From Bacteroidota bacterium (GTDB lineage: Bacteria; Bacteroidota; Rhodothermia; Rhodothermales; UBA10348), in NCBI GenBank assembly GCA_022571135.1, contig JACZYK010000024.1, forward strand, positions 1 to 17,642: 17,642 nucleotides of DNA, read 5' to 3'. The notes beneath the pieces are model-generated. The model saw only the letters and a program-made list of their open reading frames with translations, was not told the DNA's origin and did no database searches. A program made the position numbers and the translations under genes. Of the stretch, positions 1-7,963 are shown one piece after another. Numbering within the stretch: position 1 is the stretch's first letter; each line of letters opens with the position of its first letter.

Positions 1-227
1 TCGATGCCACACCGTTCCTGAACGATGCGGTGGATGGAGACGTCGCGAGTTTCACGGCGGGGACGACGATCGACGCCAATTTCAGCTGGAGAAGCATCGG
101 TAATACTGAAGGCGCCCAGTGCACTTTCCAGGAGAAGAATGTACACGAGGATCCCAGCGGCAAGGGCCGTAGTCCCCAGCGTTAGGAACCACAGGAAGTT
201 TATTCTCTCAAGCTGAACCGTCCGCAT
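1..227 (-). CDS. Partial membrane protein, last visible gene of the exopolysaccharide operon
   Basis: This reading frame opens with ATG at 227 on the minus strand and stays open for 75 codons to the window edge, so the C-terminal part is missing. A GAGG sequence lies four bases before the ATG and supports the start. Residues about 11-36 form one hydrophobic segment, likely a membrane anchor. After it comes a polar, arginine-rich stretch (around residues 52-60, RRPRRETR). I do not recognise the family. It follows the small membrane protein gene by 87 bases on the same strand and is probably in the same operon, so a role in polysaccharide modification or secretion (for example an anchored deacetylase or hydrolase, as PgaB is in the Pga system) is possible, but nothing visible proves it. 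No stop codon occurs in the frame, and the hydrophobic segment supports it being a real gene. Confidence 0.6.
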   Translation of the reverse strand, partial: MRTVQLERINFLWFLTLGTTALAAGILVYILLLESALGAFSITDASPAEIGVDRRPRRETRDVSIHRIVQERCGI

Positions 228-314
228 GTCGCCTCAAGATTTCTTGGTACTGTTGGATTGAGTGGGCCGCTACAGGAAGAACCGACCGGCCCGTCGAGAC
301 GCACCGGTTGTGCC

Positions 315-737
315 TTACAACCAGGCGTAGCCGTCGTCCTGACGAAGTTCGTCTTCCTGAGACTCCTGAGCGCTTGAATCCTCAGGGCGTACAGGTACGA
401 AGCCCTCGTCCGTGTACTCCCAGAATAGCGAGTTCTGGACGCTCGGACCGGCCGGAGAAGGCTGCACAGGAGCCTGTCCCGTAATGACCGTCGTCGCCGG
501 CGGAGTGACGTATACAGAGGTCTGCGCGGGTTGAGCCTGTGTGGTCGCAGCAATCGCCGGCTGCATGGTCGGCTGGACAAGAACGTGGGGTTCTTGCTGA
601 ACCGCTGTGATCGTCGACCTTTCTTCCTGGGCGCGCCGCTCGCGAATCTTGTACAGAACGTAGGCGGCGACCGCGAGAATAAAGGTCGCAATCGTACCGA
701 CAAGAATGATTGTTGATAGAATTGGAACGAGTTCCAT
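315..737 (-). CDS. Small single-pass membrane protein with disordered tail, possible PgaD-like accessory subunit
   Basis: This 140-residue protein starts with ATG at 737. Residues about 5-29 are one strongly hydrophobic helix, directly followed by a basic cluster (KIRERR) that by the positive-inside rule puts the C-terminus in the cytoplasm. Residues about 40-105 are rich in Pro, Gln, Thr and Ala and look disordered. The end is acidic and contains an aromatic patch (LFWEYTDEGF) that could be a docking motif. I recognise no family. It lies 229 bases downstream of the glycosyltransferase gene on the same strand. In the Pga system a small membrane protein, PgaD, partners the synthase PgaC, so an accessory role here is a reasonable inference. 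PgaD has two membrane segments whereas this protein has one, so it is at best an analogue. The start has no clear ribosome binding site. Confidence 0.7.
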   Translation of the reverse strand: MELVPILSTIILVGTIATFILAVAAYVLYKIRERRAQEERSTITAVQQEPHVLVQPTMQPAIAATTQAQPAQTSVYVTPPATTVITGQAPVQPSPAGPSVQNSLFWEYTDEGFVPVRPEDSSAQESQEDELRQDDGYAWL

Positions 738-893
738 AGTACTTGGCGTCTAGTCGAGGGCAGATTGTTGTCTTGTTACAGAATGGGATGCAATCATTGT
801 GCCTTAAATTAATAATCGCTCAAAAAGCCGCTATTCAGTGCAAAACTGGTCCTGCTAGTCTCAATCAGAAAGCGTTGGTTCAGAATGAGACGC

Positions 894-957
894 CTAAGGC
901 CTGTTAACGCTCCCTGAAACCGTCTTGCCGGGTCTTGTGGCTAGCGCCTTCAGGGAG
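894..957. repeat. Intergenic repeat copy A with 9-bp inverted repeat
   Basis: Bases 894-907 (CTAAGGCCTGTTAA) are identical to 13282-13295 after efp, and the match extends to 25 of 29 bases (894-922 against 13282-13310). Overlapping its right half, CTCCCTGAA at 910-918 pairs perfectly with TTCAGGGAG at 949-957, leaving a 30-base loop. The hairpin lies ten bases beyond the glycosyltransferase stop codon. No T-run follows on either strand, so it is not a standard intrinsic terminator, although it could stabilise the 3' end of the mRNA. The rest of the 229-base gap (738-966) has an AT-rich patch near 805-835 that might carry a promoter for the small downstream gene, but no convincing -35/-10 pair was found. 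Confidence 0.45.
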
Positions 958-966
958 AGTAAGGCC

Positions 967-2511
967 CTAAGCACTGGCTCCGGATCCGATGCGTTCGAGT
1001 TTGCCCCAGTTCATACCGAAGCCGAGGAATTCCTCTATCGTCGCGAACGTCTTGCATACATCGATGATCAGAATGAAGAAGAGGCGATAGAAGAGCGAAT
1101 AAAACACCAGACGAACTTCTTCCTTTTCCACGGCAACACAATAAAGTGCCGCAATCAGGTCGAGGAGCGTGAGCGATAGCCACCAGTAGACGAGATAGTA
1201 GCTCATGTTGAAAACCAGCGCGATGGTGATGAAGTACGCGTTGGCAAAGATGTTCATGACCGGCCAGATCAGAGACTCGAACGCCATTGACCACATCACG
1301 ATGGTACCGCCGAAATTGATCGTGGGATTGAAGAACAGGTCCCGGTGTTTGCGTACGGCCTGTAGAATACCACGCGTCCAGCGATAACGCTGCTTCAGAA
1401 GATCGACGATCTTATCGGGAGCCTCGGTATACGACCGGGCGTCGGGCTCGTACTCTACGCGCCATCCCGCACGAATAATCTTCAGTGTAATGTCCGCGTC
1501 TTCGGCGAACGTATCCGAGCTGTACCAGCCCGCGTCGAAAATCGCCTGTTTCCGAAACAGTCCGAGTGGGCCTGGAATGATATTTACAAGTTTGATGATG
1601 CTCTGCGCCGACCGGGCCATGTTAAGACCTTCTACGTATTCCAGCGCTTGAAGCGTCGTCCATATGTTGTCGCGGTTGAGCACCTTCACGTTCCCCGCTA
1701 TGGCCCCGAGACGAGGATCGACGAAATGTCGAATCGTTTTCCTGAGCGTGTTATCAGACAATTGAGAGTCGCCGTCCACGTTCAACAGAAAGTCGTATCT
1801 GGATACCTGAATACCGGCATTCAGAGCCGTCGCCTTTCCACCATTGGATTTTTCGACGAGTCTAACCTCCACCCGGCCGTTGCGATACCATCCGACCAGG
1901 TCGCGGGCACGCTCGCGGGTATCATCTGTCGAACCGTCATCAACCAGAATAATCTCGTACTGCGGATAATCCATCTCCAGAAGGGACGAAACCGTGCTCT
2001 GAAGAAGGATCCCTTCGTTATAGGCGGGAACGATGATCGAAATCGGAGGAAGAAAAGAGTGGTCGTGTCCATTCTCAACCGTATGCCTGGTCGTGTTCAG
2101 ATACGCCATGTTCATCAGTGACAGGTACCGGAACAGCAGTATGACCAGAAACAAAACGAGCGCCACGATGGACGAGTATACGATGAGACCACTTGTCCGC
2201 AGCGTACTGGTCCATCCGGTCGCGCCCTCGAGGTAGCCACCCGGATCGTTCAAGAAGACATAGATGATGGCGAAGAGCGCAAGCGACAGGAAACCGTAGA
2301 CGAAGATGCGTTTCAGGAATGTGTGCTCGGTCTCCCGGGGCGTGGGAAGATCATCCTCCTTTCGCCGGGCGGGTAGAAACTCGGTACGAGAAGCAGGGAG
2401 CCGCGTCGTTTGCACAAGGGATTCAGCCGGCGTCTCGGCCGGAGCGGCCTTGCGCGGATCATGCTGCCTTTTCAGCTCATTACCAGGCGGTATGTTTGCT
2501 TGTGTTTCCAT
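967..2511 (-). CDS. Processive family 2 glycosyltransferase (exopolysaccharide synthase, PgaC/IcaA-like)
   Basis: This 514-residue inner-membrane protein should polymerise a polysaccharide from a nucleotide sugar on the cytoplasmic side and pass it across the membrane. It has a polar N-terminal tail (1-65), two membrane helices (about 67-87 and 108-133), a GT-A domain (about 155-395) and several C-terminal hydrophobic helices (about 403-490). Visible catalytic motifs are VDDGS (190-194), the metal-binding DGD (246-248), AEDAD (336-340) and QRYRW (374-378), the signature of processive synthases. No PilZ domain is present. The ATG at 2511 is chosen; a GTG at 2679 is in frame but would overlap the upstream gene by 68 bases and add a low-complexity head. 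The sugar cannot be read from the sequence: poly-GlcNAc is the closest analogy, and cellulose or hyaluronan-type products cannot be excluded. The following gene may be its accessory subunit. Confidence 0.88.
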   Translation of the reverse strand: METQANIPPGNELKRQHDPRKAAPAETPAESLVQTTRLPASRTEFLPARRKEDDLPTPRETEHTFLKRIFVYGFLSLALFAIIYVFLNDPGGYLEGATGWTSTLRTSGLIVYSSIVALVLFLVILLFRYLSLMNMAYLNTTRHTVENGHDHSFLPPISIIVPAYNEGILLQSTVSSLLEMDYPQYEIILVDDGSTDDTRERARDLVGWYRNGRVEVRLVEKSNGGKATALNAGIQVSRYDFLLNVDGDSQLSDNTLRKTIRHFVDPRLGAIAGNVKVLNRDNIWTTLQALEYVEGLNMARSAQSIIKLVNIIPGPLGLFRKQAIFDAGWYSSDTFAEDADITLKIIRAGWRVEYEPDARSYTEAPDKIVDLLKQRYRWTRGILQAVRKHRDLFFNPTINFGGTIVMWSMAFESLIWPVMNIFANAYFITIALVFNMSYYLVYWWLSLTLLDLIAALYCVAVEKEEVRLVFYSLFYRLFFILIIDVCKTFATIEEFLGFGMNWGKLERIGSGASA

Positions 2512-2611
2512 TCGCTGTTTTAGGTGCCCATTTTCGTCGGCCGAGTCCGTCCCCGGTCGTGCGGACGAAAGAGCCCGTGGCCGGTACGAAAGATGGGCCG
2601 TAAAGGGCTTA

Positions 2612-5600
2612 TCATAAGGTCCAGTATAGCGCTGCTGCGAAGGTGAACGTGTTGTATCGGTCAATGAAAGAGGTCGCACCGCTTCCCAATGTTCGGGTGG
2701 ACTGTCCCATGGACGTCGAGACCGTCAACGAGAAGTGATGGCTCAGTTTCTTGACGAGGTCCGCCTCGATTCTGCGAGAAATAAAGCCGGAACTGCGGGC
2801 GATGATTCCCATGGCCCCGCGAACACGCAGATACCACTGATGCGGTACATCCTTCTCGTATTCCAGAAAGAGGTCGTACGACTCGTAGTTGCGCGGTGAA
2901 AAATAGATATCGACCGTCGAACGGTAGTCGATCTGATAATAGTTGAGACCCAGATACGTATTGTCGACAATACGATAGCCCGCTTCAAGATGGATATTCG
3001 TGCCGAAATTGGTGTCGTTCGCCGTAGCTGTGTTTCCAAAGTTGTCTCGCACGACGTTGAGCGAAATCGTACCGTTCACTCTGAGTACGGAATCCGGCAT
3101 CAGCGTAACGCTGCTACCCCTGAGGTTGAACTGGGTCAGTTGGAGGTTAAACTGACCACCGCCCGGCGACCACAGATCGATGGCGCCTTCTCCGGTCCGG
3201 ACACCAATCGAAGCCTGATATTTCCCGAGCTCCTGGCGGCAGTAGCGGATACCTCCGTATGCTGTGGTCCGTGTACCTTCGTAGTCGTACAACCCGATCT
3301 CTCCGATTATCCTGTTCGAACAGGTCTCCTTTTGCGAAGCCAGGGGCGGTGTGAGATCGATGTATCCACCCGTAAAAATCTGGTTGATCCGGCCGTGAAC
3401 GATCTCGGAATTCGGAACCAGGCGACGCGTACCACTGATGAAATGAGATTTGACTCCTGCTGTCAGGATCATTCCGATAGGAAGCGTCACCTGTGTCTGC
3501 ATACCCTGTGCCCAACGGTCGTATCGGGTACCTCCTCCTCGGGCGCGCACGGCCTCAGTCGTAGGTACGACGATGCCCACCCAGTCGTAGCCCAGCCATT
3601 CCCCGCTCTCTGCAATGGCGGCGCGAACGTCTGCGCCGATCACGATCTTTCGCTCGTCGATCATTCGGGAATCGACAGCCAGCTGCTGGGCCTCAATGTA
3701 AATGGCTTCGGCCTGGGCGTATAGCCCGAGACCTCTGAGTGCGTCGGCCTGCATGAAGCGGACTTCGTAATCTCTCGGGTTGTCGGCCTGAAGGCGTTCA
3801 AGATTCGCCAGTGCACCCGAGAAGTCTTTCCGTGCAATTTTCGTTCTGGCAATTTCCCTCTCGACCCCGTACTCGTACTGCTGAGCCTGCAGCGCTTCCA
3901 GAATAGAGATAGATCCCGCGAAGTCTTCGGCCGCTGCATGAACCTGAGCGAACTCGATCAACTCGGCGCGTGTACGCCGACCACGAACGTTGAAGTACCT
4001 TTCGTAGGCATCGATAGCAGGTGCATACCGTTTGGCGGCAACGAATCGACGCGCTTCGTTCAGGATCGCAACCTGGTCGGCTTCGTTCAGTCTGAGCCTG
4101 GCGCGGGCGATGAGATGCTTAAGCGTCTCGATTCGGATCCCAAATCTGGGATCGTCGATTTCCTCGGCTCGAGTCGTCAGCATGTCCGCTTCTTCGACGG
4201 CGAGTCGATACAGCCTGTAATCTGCGGCGTCGAGCATCAGTTCGGAGTCCTGGGAATCCGGATCCGACAGCAACAGTGCCAGATAGGATTCACCGCGCGC
4301 GTCGAGCTCCCGGTTGGCCAGCATCGACAACACGAAAAGCCTCTGGAACGCCGTGTTGGCCGGATCGGCCTCTACGAGATAGCCGGACTGCTCGACGGCC
4401 TCCGCCTGATACCCGTTCGTGCGAAGGGCTTCAACGTACTCGGCACGCAGATCTAAATTCTCGGGCTCGAGTCCTATCAGCGCTACGTACGTGCGGACAG
4501 CGTCGTCGACGCGGCCCACGAATTTATACTGTCCGATAATGTCCCGCAGGGCCTGTTTGTCATCCGGCCGCTCGGCCAGCGATTCCTCGAGTTCGATAAT
4601 GCGCTGCTGGGCATTGTGCAATCTCGTTTCGGTAATGGCGACGAGCCGGCCGCGATAGCCTTCGTCCGTTGGATCCGCATAACGGGGATCGATAAGCGTC
4701 TCGTAGGCCTCGGTGTAACGCTCGGCGTATACGAGTTCATCGACCAGCCTATATCGTGTGCGCTGATCCGACGGATTGTAACGCAGGCGATATGTCAGTC
4801 TGTCGATCTGGAAAATCGGAGATTCCCCTCTGGTTTCTATCAGGCCGTCGTCGGTAGCCACGAACAACGCAAGCCATCTCTCGGTTTTTCCATATTCCGG
4901 CGCGAGAAGTATCAGGTTATCGTAGGCTTCCATATTCCGATCGTACTTGATCAACTCCTCGATCAGGCGGAAGCGCTTCGCGGAATCGTTCGGATTCCGG
5001 TTGACGTCGCGAATGAGTCGATCCACAATGAATGTGGAGGGGCCGGCCGGCGCAGGCTCTGTCTGAAGTCGATTTTCTAGCAGAGTCGACCGCCTCGTCC
5101 ATGACGGGGAGCCTCCATGGCGCGGGGCGAGAATAGCCAGATGCTGCCGGGCTTCGAAATAGCGGGAGTCGTCTATGAGCAGATCGATGAGTTCGAATCG
5201 CTTTGCGTCCTGACCGGGATCGGTATTCAACTCGCGTGTAAGCACGTCGATGGGAAACCGCGATTGTGTCCTGGCCAGGCCCGGGTCCTTTGAAAATCCG
5301 AGTCCGTTCCGGGCCTCCTGATTGTTGGGATTCAGGCGGAGCGCCTGATCGAAAGCTTCCCGGGCCGGTCGGTATTTGCCCTGCCACAGACGGAAGTAGC
5401 CGAGGCGCATCCACAGATCATCGTTGTTCGTGTAGATACGAACGTATTTGTCTGCTGTCCGCTCACCAACGGCGTTGTCGCCTTCATAATTCGCGATCGC
5501 AATCAGGTAACTCTGTAGAACATCCGGGGTGCCCTGAGTGCGACTAAGGTATTCCCTGTACTCATCTGCCGCCTTGCGATAGAGGCGCGCTTCGAGAAGC

Positions 5601-6016
5601 GCATCCGCATAACGTATCCGATACGATAGACTGTTGGGGTTGGCCTTGACCAACCGTCTCATGCTCTCGAGATTCCCGTGATTGATCGTTGCCGGCTGTT
5701 GCTGCGTGCGACGAAGGCCGTCACGCGCTTCGACGTGTGTGGGATTTATCTCGAGTACACGGGCGTAATCTCTTACCGCGCCGGCGAAGTCCCGTCGGCC
5801 CTCATGCGCACTGGCACGGAGAAGCAGCGCCCTCATATCCATCGTTTCCGGCGTGATAATGGTATTAAGAAGCGCAATGGCTTCCTGAAAGCGTCCTTCT
5901 TCTACATAACCGGAAGCACGCTCGTGAGAAACAAGGTCCTGAGCGAGTATTTCGGACACCGGGGCGGCAAGCCAGGTGACGATCAAAAGAATCAGAATGG
6001 GAAGACGGCGAAGCAT
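2612..6016 (-). CDS. TPR and outer-membrane beta-barrel protein for polysaccharide export (PgaA/BcsC-like)
   Basis: This 1134-residue protein has a signal peptide (residues 1-26, cleavage expected after ILAQ), a long periplasmic array of TPR-like helical repeats (about 27-790) and a C-terminal domain of about 340 residues with alternating amphipathic strands typical of an outer-membrane beta-barrel. This is the architecture of PgaA and BcsC, which guide the polymer through the periplasm and out through the pore. Two cysteines in the barrel (about 899 and 926) could form a disulfide. The protein ends in an aromatic-rich strand (FTFAAALYWTL). The ATG at 6016 lies two bases after the stop codon of the upstream gene, with GAGG eight bases before it, so the two are translationally linked. 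Family membership is judged from architecture rather than from a specific motif. Confidence 0.85.
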   Translation of the reverse strand: MLRRLPILILLIVTWLAAPVSEILAQDLVSHERASGYVEEGRFQEAIALLNTIITPETMDMRALLLRASAHEGRRDFAGAVRDYARVLEINPTHVEARDGLRRTQQQPATINHGNLESMRRLVKANPNSLSYRIRYADALLEARLYRKAADEYREYLSRTQGTPDVLQSYLIAIANYEGDNAVGERTADKYVRIYTNNDDLWMRLGYFRLWQGKYRPAREAFDQALRLNPNNQEARNGLGFSKDPGLARTQSRFPIDVLTRELNTDPGQDAKRFELIDLLIDDSRYFEARQHLAILAPRHGGSPSWTRRSTLLENRLQTEPAPAGPSTFIVDRLIRDVNRNPNDSAKRFRLIEELIKYDRNMEAYDNLILLAPEYGKTERWLALFVATDDGLIETRGESPIFQIDRLTYRLRYNPSDQRTRYRLVDELVYAERYTEAYETLIDPRYADPTDEGYRGRLVAITETRLHNAQQRIIELEESLAERPDDKQALRDIIGQYKFVGRVDDAVRTYVALIGLEPENLDLRAEYVEALRTNGYQAEAVEQSGYLVEADPANTAFQRLFVLSMLANRELDARGESYLALLLSDPDSQDSELMLDAADYRLYRLAVEEADMLTTRAEEIDDPRFGIRIETLKHLIARARLRLNEADQVAILNEARRFVAAKRYAPAIDAYERYFNVRGRRTRAELIEFAQVHAAAEDFAGSISILEALQAQQYEYGVEREIARTKIARKDFSGALANLERLQADNPRDYEVRFMQADALRGLGLYAQAEAIYIEAQQLAVDSRMIDERKIVIGADVRAAIAESGEWLGYDWVGIVVPTTEAVRARGGGTRYDRWAQGMQTQVTLPIGMILTAGVKSHFISGTRRLVPNSEIVHGRINQIFTGGYIDLTPPLASQKETCSNRIIGEIGLYDYEGTRTTAYGGIRYCRQELGKYQASIGVRTGEGAIDLWSPGGGQFNLQLTQFNLRGSSVTLMPDSVLRVNGTISLNVVRDNFGNTATANDTNFGTNIHLEAGYRIVDNTYLGLNYYQIDYRSTVDIYFSPRNYESYDLFLEYEKDVPHQWYLRVRGAMGIIARSSGFISRRIEADLVKKLSHHFSLTVSTSMGQSTRTLGSGATSFIDRYNTFTFAAALYWTL
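4655..5257 (-). repeat. Three tandem 74-residue repeats inside the TPR export protein
   Basis: Residues about 254-307, 329-381 and 402-454 of the TPR protein align nearly without gaps. The shared pattern starts with a D-x-L stretch, then a Pro-x-Asp turn, then RFxLIDxLI, and then RYxEAYxxL with an LAP turn in the first two copies. The spacing of about 74 residues is longer than the 34 of one TPR, so a two-hairpin module appears to have been duplicated twice within the gene. Confidence 0.7.
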
Positions 6017-6018
6017 CG

Positions 6019-7470
6019 TCAGGCCTCAACGAGTGCATAATTCAAAAACTCCTCGGCCGACTGGAAAGGCCGGCCGTCCGGTACAACGATGGCTGAAACC
6101 GAGTGCAGAAGGTGATCTGCCTGCTGGGGAGACTCCTGACGAAGACGTTCCTTCAACCTCGCGAAGAAGCTCTGCGCTTCCTCAGGCCGGCTCTTAGAAA
6201 GGAATACGACGAGCCTTTCGTCGGAGACCTCGACCAGCATATCGTCTTCTGCCCGGAGTGTAGCCCGAACGAGATCCATCAGAAAATCGAAGTCGAACGG
6301 CCTGGATGATTTGTCGTCTCCTCTATCCATTCTCATGGCCAGAAGCAGAAACGGCTCCAGACCCGATTCGCGCGTCAGGAACTGCTGCTGGAGGCGTAGG
6401 CGGAAGGACTCACGGTCCGTATAGTCACGATCGGCAGCCTGCCCCGTCGAGTCGGATTCCGCTAAGGGAGCCTTCGGCGGTTCCGGAACAGGTGTCACCG
6501 CCTGCGGAGGGACCTCCGCTGGCGTCTGCACGTCGCCTGCGACCGGGGGCGCCGGCGCAGAATACTGAGGTTGTACCGGCGGCGCACTCGCAAGACCCGG
6601 CGGTGGAGCAGCCACGGGAACCTGGGGAGACTGCGAAGTCGTAGTTGCTCCCGGCTGGATCGGAGTTGGAGGAACTCCGGTCGCCGTGGGCATCGCTCCC
6701 GCCTGGAATGTCGGTATTTCAGACTGGATCATCGGACCGATCGCTGCCTGTTCAGCCTCTGTGGTCTCGATGACTACATCCTCGAGATCCCAGTAATCCA
6801 CGACCTGACGCTTGATGTGGCCGATATGGGGAATCAGAGTGATCCGGCGCTTTGTCGTGCTGAGATTGTCGTCGGCCAGTTCGATATGAATCGAACCGGT
6901 CATCTGCATGGACATGAAATCTATCACACGACGCGACTGCTGGTTGGCCGGTTCCGGCATCACCAGGGCCATCGTGGTTTCGAGCGAGTCTATCTGCTCG
7001 AGGAACTGAACGAACTCAACCCTGAAGCGGTCGAATGAACGGAAGGCCACAAACGGCATGAAGTCATTCATGACGAGGCGGATCGGACGATGCTGGCGAA
7101 TGAGTCCTACAAGATCCAAGAGCGCCTTGGCCACGGCGTCATCACCCATCTCCTGAAGATTCATTAGGGGCGGCACGCGCATAAGCCGGACGATTCCATT
7201 CTCGTATGCTTCCCGAAGGTTGAATCCAAGAGAAGCCGCCTGGATCATGAGGTCTTTCTGGCGGTCGGCGGAAATAAAGAGTGTCGGCTCCTGAAGAGCG
7301 GCTCCCGTGCGGGTGAACATGAGCGTGAGTAAACCCCGGCCGCTCGCCGCTCTCCCGTATATCAGATAAGAGCCGCCGCGATAGAGTCCACCCCAGGCAT
7401 TGTCGATAACATCGATACCTGAAAGGTGTTTGGGTGCAAACCCTACTGAGGAGACAGTCGTTGCGTTCAT
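6019..7470 (-). CDS. KaiC-like RecA-fold protein fused to a degenerate GGDEF domain (BcsE-like c-di-GMP sensor candidate)
   Basis: This 483-residue cytoplasmic protein is the first gene of the polysaccharide operon. Residues about 15-235 resemble the KaiC/RAD55 branch of RecA ATPases (LSGIDVIDNAWGGLYRGGSYLIYG, broken here as GID at 18-20 and GGLYRGG at 27-33). The P-loop reads GRAASGRG (39-46), with Arg and Gly where GK[ST] is expected, and the usual EE pair after the second strand reads ADR (68-70), so ATP hydrolysis is doubtful. Residues 250-345 form a Pro/Ala/Gln-rich linker. Residues 350-483 fit the GGDEF fold, but the signature is VSDER (415-419), so it should not make c-di-GMP. RAED (406-409) sits exactly where the RxxD inhibitory site lies, five residues before the signature, so c-di-GMP binding is plausible. 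BcsE of the cellulose system similarly ends in a degenerate GGDEF domain that binds c-di-GMP. Fold assignment of the C-terminal domain is by eye. Confidence 0.75.
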   Translation of the reverse strand: MNATTVSSVGFAPKHLSGIDVIDNAWGGLYRGGSYLIYGRAASGRGLLTLMFTRTGAALQEPTLFISADRQKDLMIQAASLGFNLREAYENGIVRLMRVPPLMNLQEMGDDAVAKALLDLVGLIRQHRPIRLVMNDFMPFVAFRSFDRFRVEFVQFLEQIDSLETTMALVMPEPANQQSRRVIDFMSMQMTGSIHIELADDNLSTTKRRITLIPHIGHIKRQVVDYWDLEDVVIETTEAEQAAIGPMIQSEIPTFQAGAMPTATGVPPTPIQPGATTTSQSPQVPVAAPPPGLASAPPVQPQYSAPAPPVAGDVQTPAEVPPQAVTPVPEPPKAPLAESDSTGQAADRDYTDRESFRLRLQQQFLTRESGLEPFLLLAMRMDRGDDKSSRPFDFDFLMDLVRATLRAEDDMLVEVSDERLVVFLSKSRPEEAQSFFARLKERLRQESPQQADHLLHSVSAIVVPDGRPFQSAEEFLNYALVEA

Positions 7471-7963
7471 TACGAACAGTTTCGAATTCCAAAAAGTGGA
7501 CGCTGATTCCGCATGCTATCAAACGCTGTGCCGAGTTTGCCAAATTCGGGCGCCTGCGACCTGTTTAGGCCTGATTAGCGGTTGACAGAGGGTAGTATCG
7601 CGCGTTTCAGACATTTTTCAATCTATTAAATCACCATTTCGAGACGAAGCTTCGATCCCCTTTTGAGATTTCCGTCCCGGTTCGAGCCCTCGCCGACTCC
7701 ACTGTCACAATCGAATTGGACCCTTGATCCGAGAGCGAACGGAGTCGGCATTACGCTTGTCGTCGCCTCTGATCCGGGTCTCATTATTGGAATCTATTTG
7801 CTGCTCGGATCCCAGTGTGATCCACAAAGCGTCCATATTAACCATGTTGGGGGCATGATCTAACGATCCGCCGTTTTGGACCGATACTTGCCTAACCGTC
7901 GATAGTCTTACGTGTACGCGCGTGGACCTCCAGATTATTCATCGACCATGATCTTAAGATCGA
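7471..7963. promoter_or_regulatory. 493-base divergent intergenic region
   Basis: This stretch separates the minus-strand polysaccharide operon from the plus-strand lipoprotein gene and must hold both promoters. I could not identify a convincing promoter pair for either side. On the minus strand TTGGCA is followed after 17 bases by GATAGC, which is weak. Visible elements are two CCTG boxes ten bases apart (CCTGTTTA at 7560-7567 and CCTGATTA at 7570-7577), an exact TTGACA at 7582-7587 without a good -10, and a 10-bp palindrome CGAAGCTTCG at 7645-7654. No credible protein-coding frame was seen. Confidence 0.4.

Noticed and set aside
264..292. GGGCCG/CGGCCC inverted repeat between the small membrane protein gene and the partial gene
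   Set aside because: Only six base pairs with a 17-base loop and no T-run; not distinguishable from chance.
2613..2615. ATG overlapping the stop codon of the TPR export gene, as a possible coupled start for the glycosyltransferase
   Set aside because: It is not in the glycosyltransferase frame, so it cannot start that protein.
2990..3724. Open frame of 244 codons on the plus strand inside the TPR export gene
   Set aside because: It lies wholly inside a well-supported minus-strand gene, has no recognisable domain and no ribosome binding site, and has the composition of a shadow frame.
7530..7550. Sigma54-like GG/GC pair before the KaiC-like gene
   Set aside because: The GG and GC are eight bases apart, not the ten required by the -24/-12 consensus.
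7582..7587. Exact TTGACA as -35 box for the lipoprotein gene
   Set aside because: At 16-18 bases spacing only TTTCAG-type sequences follow, a poor -10, and the gene starts almost 380 bases away.
7663..7863. 66-codon plus-strand frame in the divergent intergenic region
   Set aside because: No ribosome binding site, no signal or membrane segment, no recognisable pattern; consistent with chance.
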